DNA of 62,340 nt, taken from CAZSVE01 sp964610175. Its GTDB lineage: Bacteria > Pseudomonadota > Gammaproteobacteria > HK1. Shown here piece after piece: positions 61,284 through 62,340 of the stretch (position 1 is the stretch's first letter; each line of letters begins with the position of its first letter). Where the stretch lies: positions 1-62,340 of the forward strand of contig CAZSVE010000006.1 in NCBI GenBank assembly GCA_964610175.1, read 5' to 3'. The notes under the pieces are model-generated. The model had not been told where the DNA came from, ran no database searches, and saw nothing but the letters and a program-made list of their open reading frames with translations. A program made the position numbers and the translations under genes.

Positions 61284-61457
61284 CTTCGGCAAGGGTGTAG
61301 CCCGGCATTTCCAGAACCGAGAGGAGGGGACCCAGGGGGGAAGCCCAGGGAGAAACCCAATCCGGCTTGGCTGGAACCAAATAGTTCCTATGCTTGCGTT
61401 TGGGAGCCAGCGGAGATTTTTTGATCGTTTTATCGAAGCTTTTCCAGAGAAGGGATT

Positions 61458-61565
61458 AGTGAAGCCTGTGCTTGAGCCGACATGACCCGACTTTGGTAAA
61501 GCAAAACCGGCGTTTCGCTAAACTTGCTTCATTTTTGCGAAGATGAGCGGGAAATAAGCAAATTA
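61458..61565. repeat. Family A repeat, forward
   Basis: It runs from agtgaagcctgtgcttgagc to gatgagcgggaaataagcaa. The 61284-61562 gap after parE contains this copy and no gene. Confidence 0.8.
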
Positions 61566-61772
61566 ATTCCCCAACCTTGCGGCCTTTTCCTCATCGTACC
61601 ACCATCGATGCAGAGAGACGCCGGTGGGGGCGGTGTGTTTTGGGCGGGAGAATTTGTCCCAGTACAGGATGCGATCCGCGGTGTGGTGCCAGTTGGGGAT
61701 CACGTAATGCCCGTGTAGCAGCACGCGATCCAGGGCGCGGGTGCGGTATCGTTGATCCTCGCCTACAACCAC
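61563..61772 (-). pseudogene. Solute-binding protein (family 5, YejA-like), C-terminal remnant
   Basis: The 69-residue open frame contains RTRALDRVLLHGHYVIPNWH and ADRILYWDKFSRP, followed by WWYDEEKAARLGN. This matches the very C-terminus of YejA-type peptide-binding proteins of ABC importers. The preceding several hundred residues are missing; upstream DNA belongs to a radC-like fragment on the other strand. It is therefore a truncated end. Confidence 0.7.
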
Positions 61773-61978
61773 CCCGGCGGTACCATCCGGTCATTGCGAC
61801 AAGACCTGCGACTTACCTAGCGCTTGGTGTAGACAAGACATTGGTTGGCGTGGACATCGCCGTGCTCGATCATGTCATCGTAGTCGGAGACAAGGTAAGG
61901 TTATACAGTTTTGCCGAATCGGGGATATTACCCCATTATACGGAGTCTACGGGGGGAGTGAGGAGGCGAGGATCTTGA
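61743..61978 (+). pseudogene. RadC-type JAMM domain fragment, frameshifted
   Basis: One frame reads AVSLILAYNHPGGTIRSLRQ DLRLT and stops at 61818-61820. It contains the NHPxG core of the RadC/JAB metal site, though the first His of the usual HNHP is Tyr here. A second frame continues LGVDKTLVGVDIAVLDHVIV and DKVRLYSFAESGIL, the RadC C-terminus. The N-terminal half is absent. It overlaps the truncated YejA-like end on the other strand by about 30 nt, marking a junction. Confidence 0.65.
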
Positions 61979-61994
61979 ACAGCTGACAACAGTC

Positions 61995-62340
61995 TCACCT
62001 AGCCGAGGCATTATTAATTAGAACAGCACTTGGATATAGTTTGTCAGCTACATTTTCTACCTCAATGCTTACTGATACTGTACCTCCTTTCGCTACTTTC
62101 AGATTAGTTACTGATACAGTTTCAAATCCAGTATGACCACCAGTATTTTTCATACCATCTTTATATCCACTTTTTACCATGGGTGGCGGGAGATCTGATA
62201 CGGGGCTATAGGAAGATGCATTTACGCTCTGACTGTAAATTGTCTGTAGTTGAAGGCTCTTTCCAGCGGGAGTTGTAACAAATATCGGCTCTTCAAAAAA
62301 ATTTGTGGGTAGAAGTTTGCCATCCCAATAGCATTTAGGG
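61995..62340 (-). CDS. 3' end of an AT-rich gene of unknown function (runs off the window)
   Basis: The frame is open from the window edge (YWDGKLLPTNFFEEPIFVTT and onward) to a TGA at 61995, giving about 114 residues. The visible part is rich in Thr, Ser, Asn and Val with alternating beta-like character (FETVSVTNLKVAKGGTVSVS), like a secreted or surface beta-rich domain. An internal ATG at 62180 is probably not the start. Base composition is clearly more AT-rich than the rest of the window, suggesting transfer. I do not recognise the family. Confidence 0.5.
   Translation of the reverse strand, partial: PKCYWDGKLLPTNFFEEPIFVTTPAGKSLQLQTIYSQSVNASSYSPVSDLPPPMVKSGYKDGMKNTGGHTGFETVSVTNLKVAKGGTVSVSIEVENVADKLYPSAVLINNASAR

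Overview
The window looks like chromosomal DNA of a gammaproteobacterium. The housekeeping genes (dprA, rhlB divergent from trxA, apaH, dusA, hemA-prfA, valS, trpE, ilvC, ilvE, glcEF, prlC, oadGAB, parE) have proteobacterial forms and arrangements. The species cannot be read from the sequence. The many dispersed intergenic repeats, rhodanese gene, toxin-antitoxin genes and defence genes would fit a repeat-rich sulfur-oxidising or symbiotic gammaproteobacterium, but that is inference.

Layout. 1-711: inverted and direct repeats plus a GIY-YIG nuclease remnant. 712-9456: dprA, rhlB (minus), then trxA, a gamma-glutamyltransferase, a rhodanese, apaH, a small Mth938-like protein and dusA (plus). 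9558-16121: a minus-strand run valS > ariA-like > ariB-like > trpE, so a PARIS-like two-gene anti-phage module sits between two housekeeping genes. 16122-20980: broken genes, sfsA, a YajD-type HNH nuclease, a small lipoprotein and tRNA-Arg(CCG) bracketed by repeats. 20981-29080: hemA and prfA separated by an AIPR-family gene, then an AAA/PD-(D/E)XK protein, a homocysteine S-methyltransferase-like enzyme and a Gfo/Idh/MocA oxidoreductase. 29168-38099: ilvC, glcEF, ilvE, an SH3-domain protein and prlC, with dense repeats between them.

38461-51695 is an accessory island almost entirely on the minus strand. Its frame is a type III-like restriction-modification pair, mod (40603-43581) and res (48597-51695). 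Between them lie two VapBC pairs, a ParA-like gene with a partner, HicAB and a DUF4160/DUF2442 pair. Beyond mod lies a DarTG-type ADP-ribosylation module enclosed by about 100-bp inverted repeats. Much of the island is decaying: res has an in-frame TGA, mod reads APPY instead of the usual (D/N/S)PPY, parA has an in-frame TAG, darT has lost its N-terminus at a repeat, and a BrnA-like antitoxin is frameshifted and joined to a scrap of mod-like sequence.

51696-61283 returns to metabolic and core genes: a CaiB/BaiF CoA-transferase, an orphan znuC-like ATPase, an SDR, the sodium-pumping oxaloacetate decarboxylase operon oadGAB with a clear terminator, and parE. The right end holds solute-binding-protein and radC fragments and the 3' end of an AT-rich gene of foreign character.

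Three dispersed repeat families recur throughout: family A (about 100 bp), family B (about 85 bp, with an internal stem) and family C (hairpins around CCCGGCAGGGAATGCCGGG). They extend several open reading frames artificially and mark several breakpoints.
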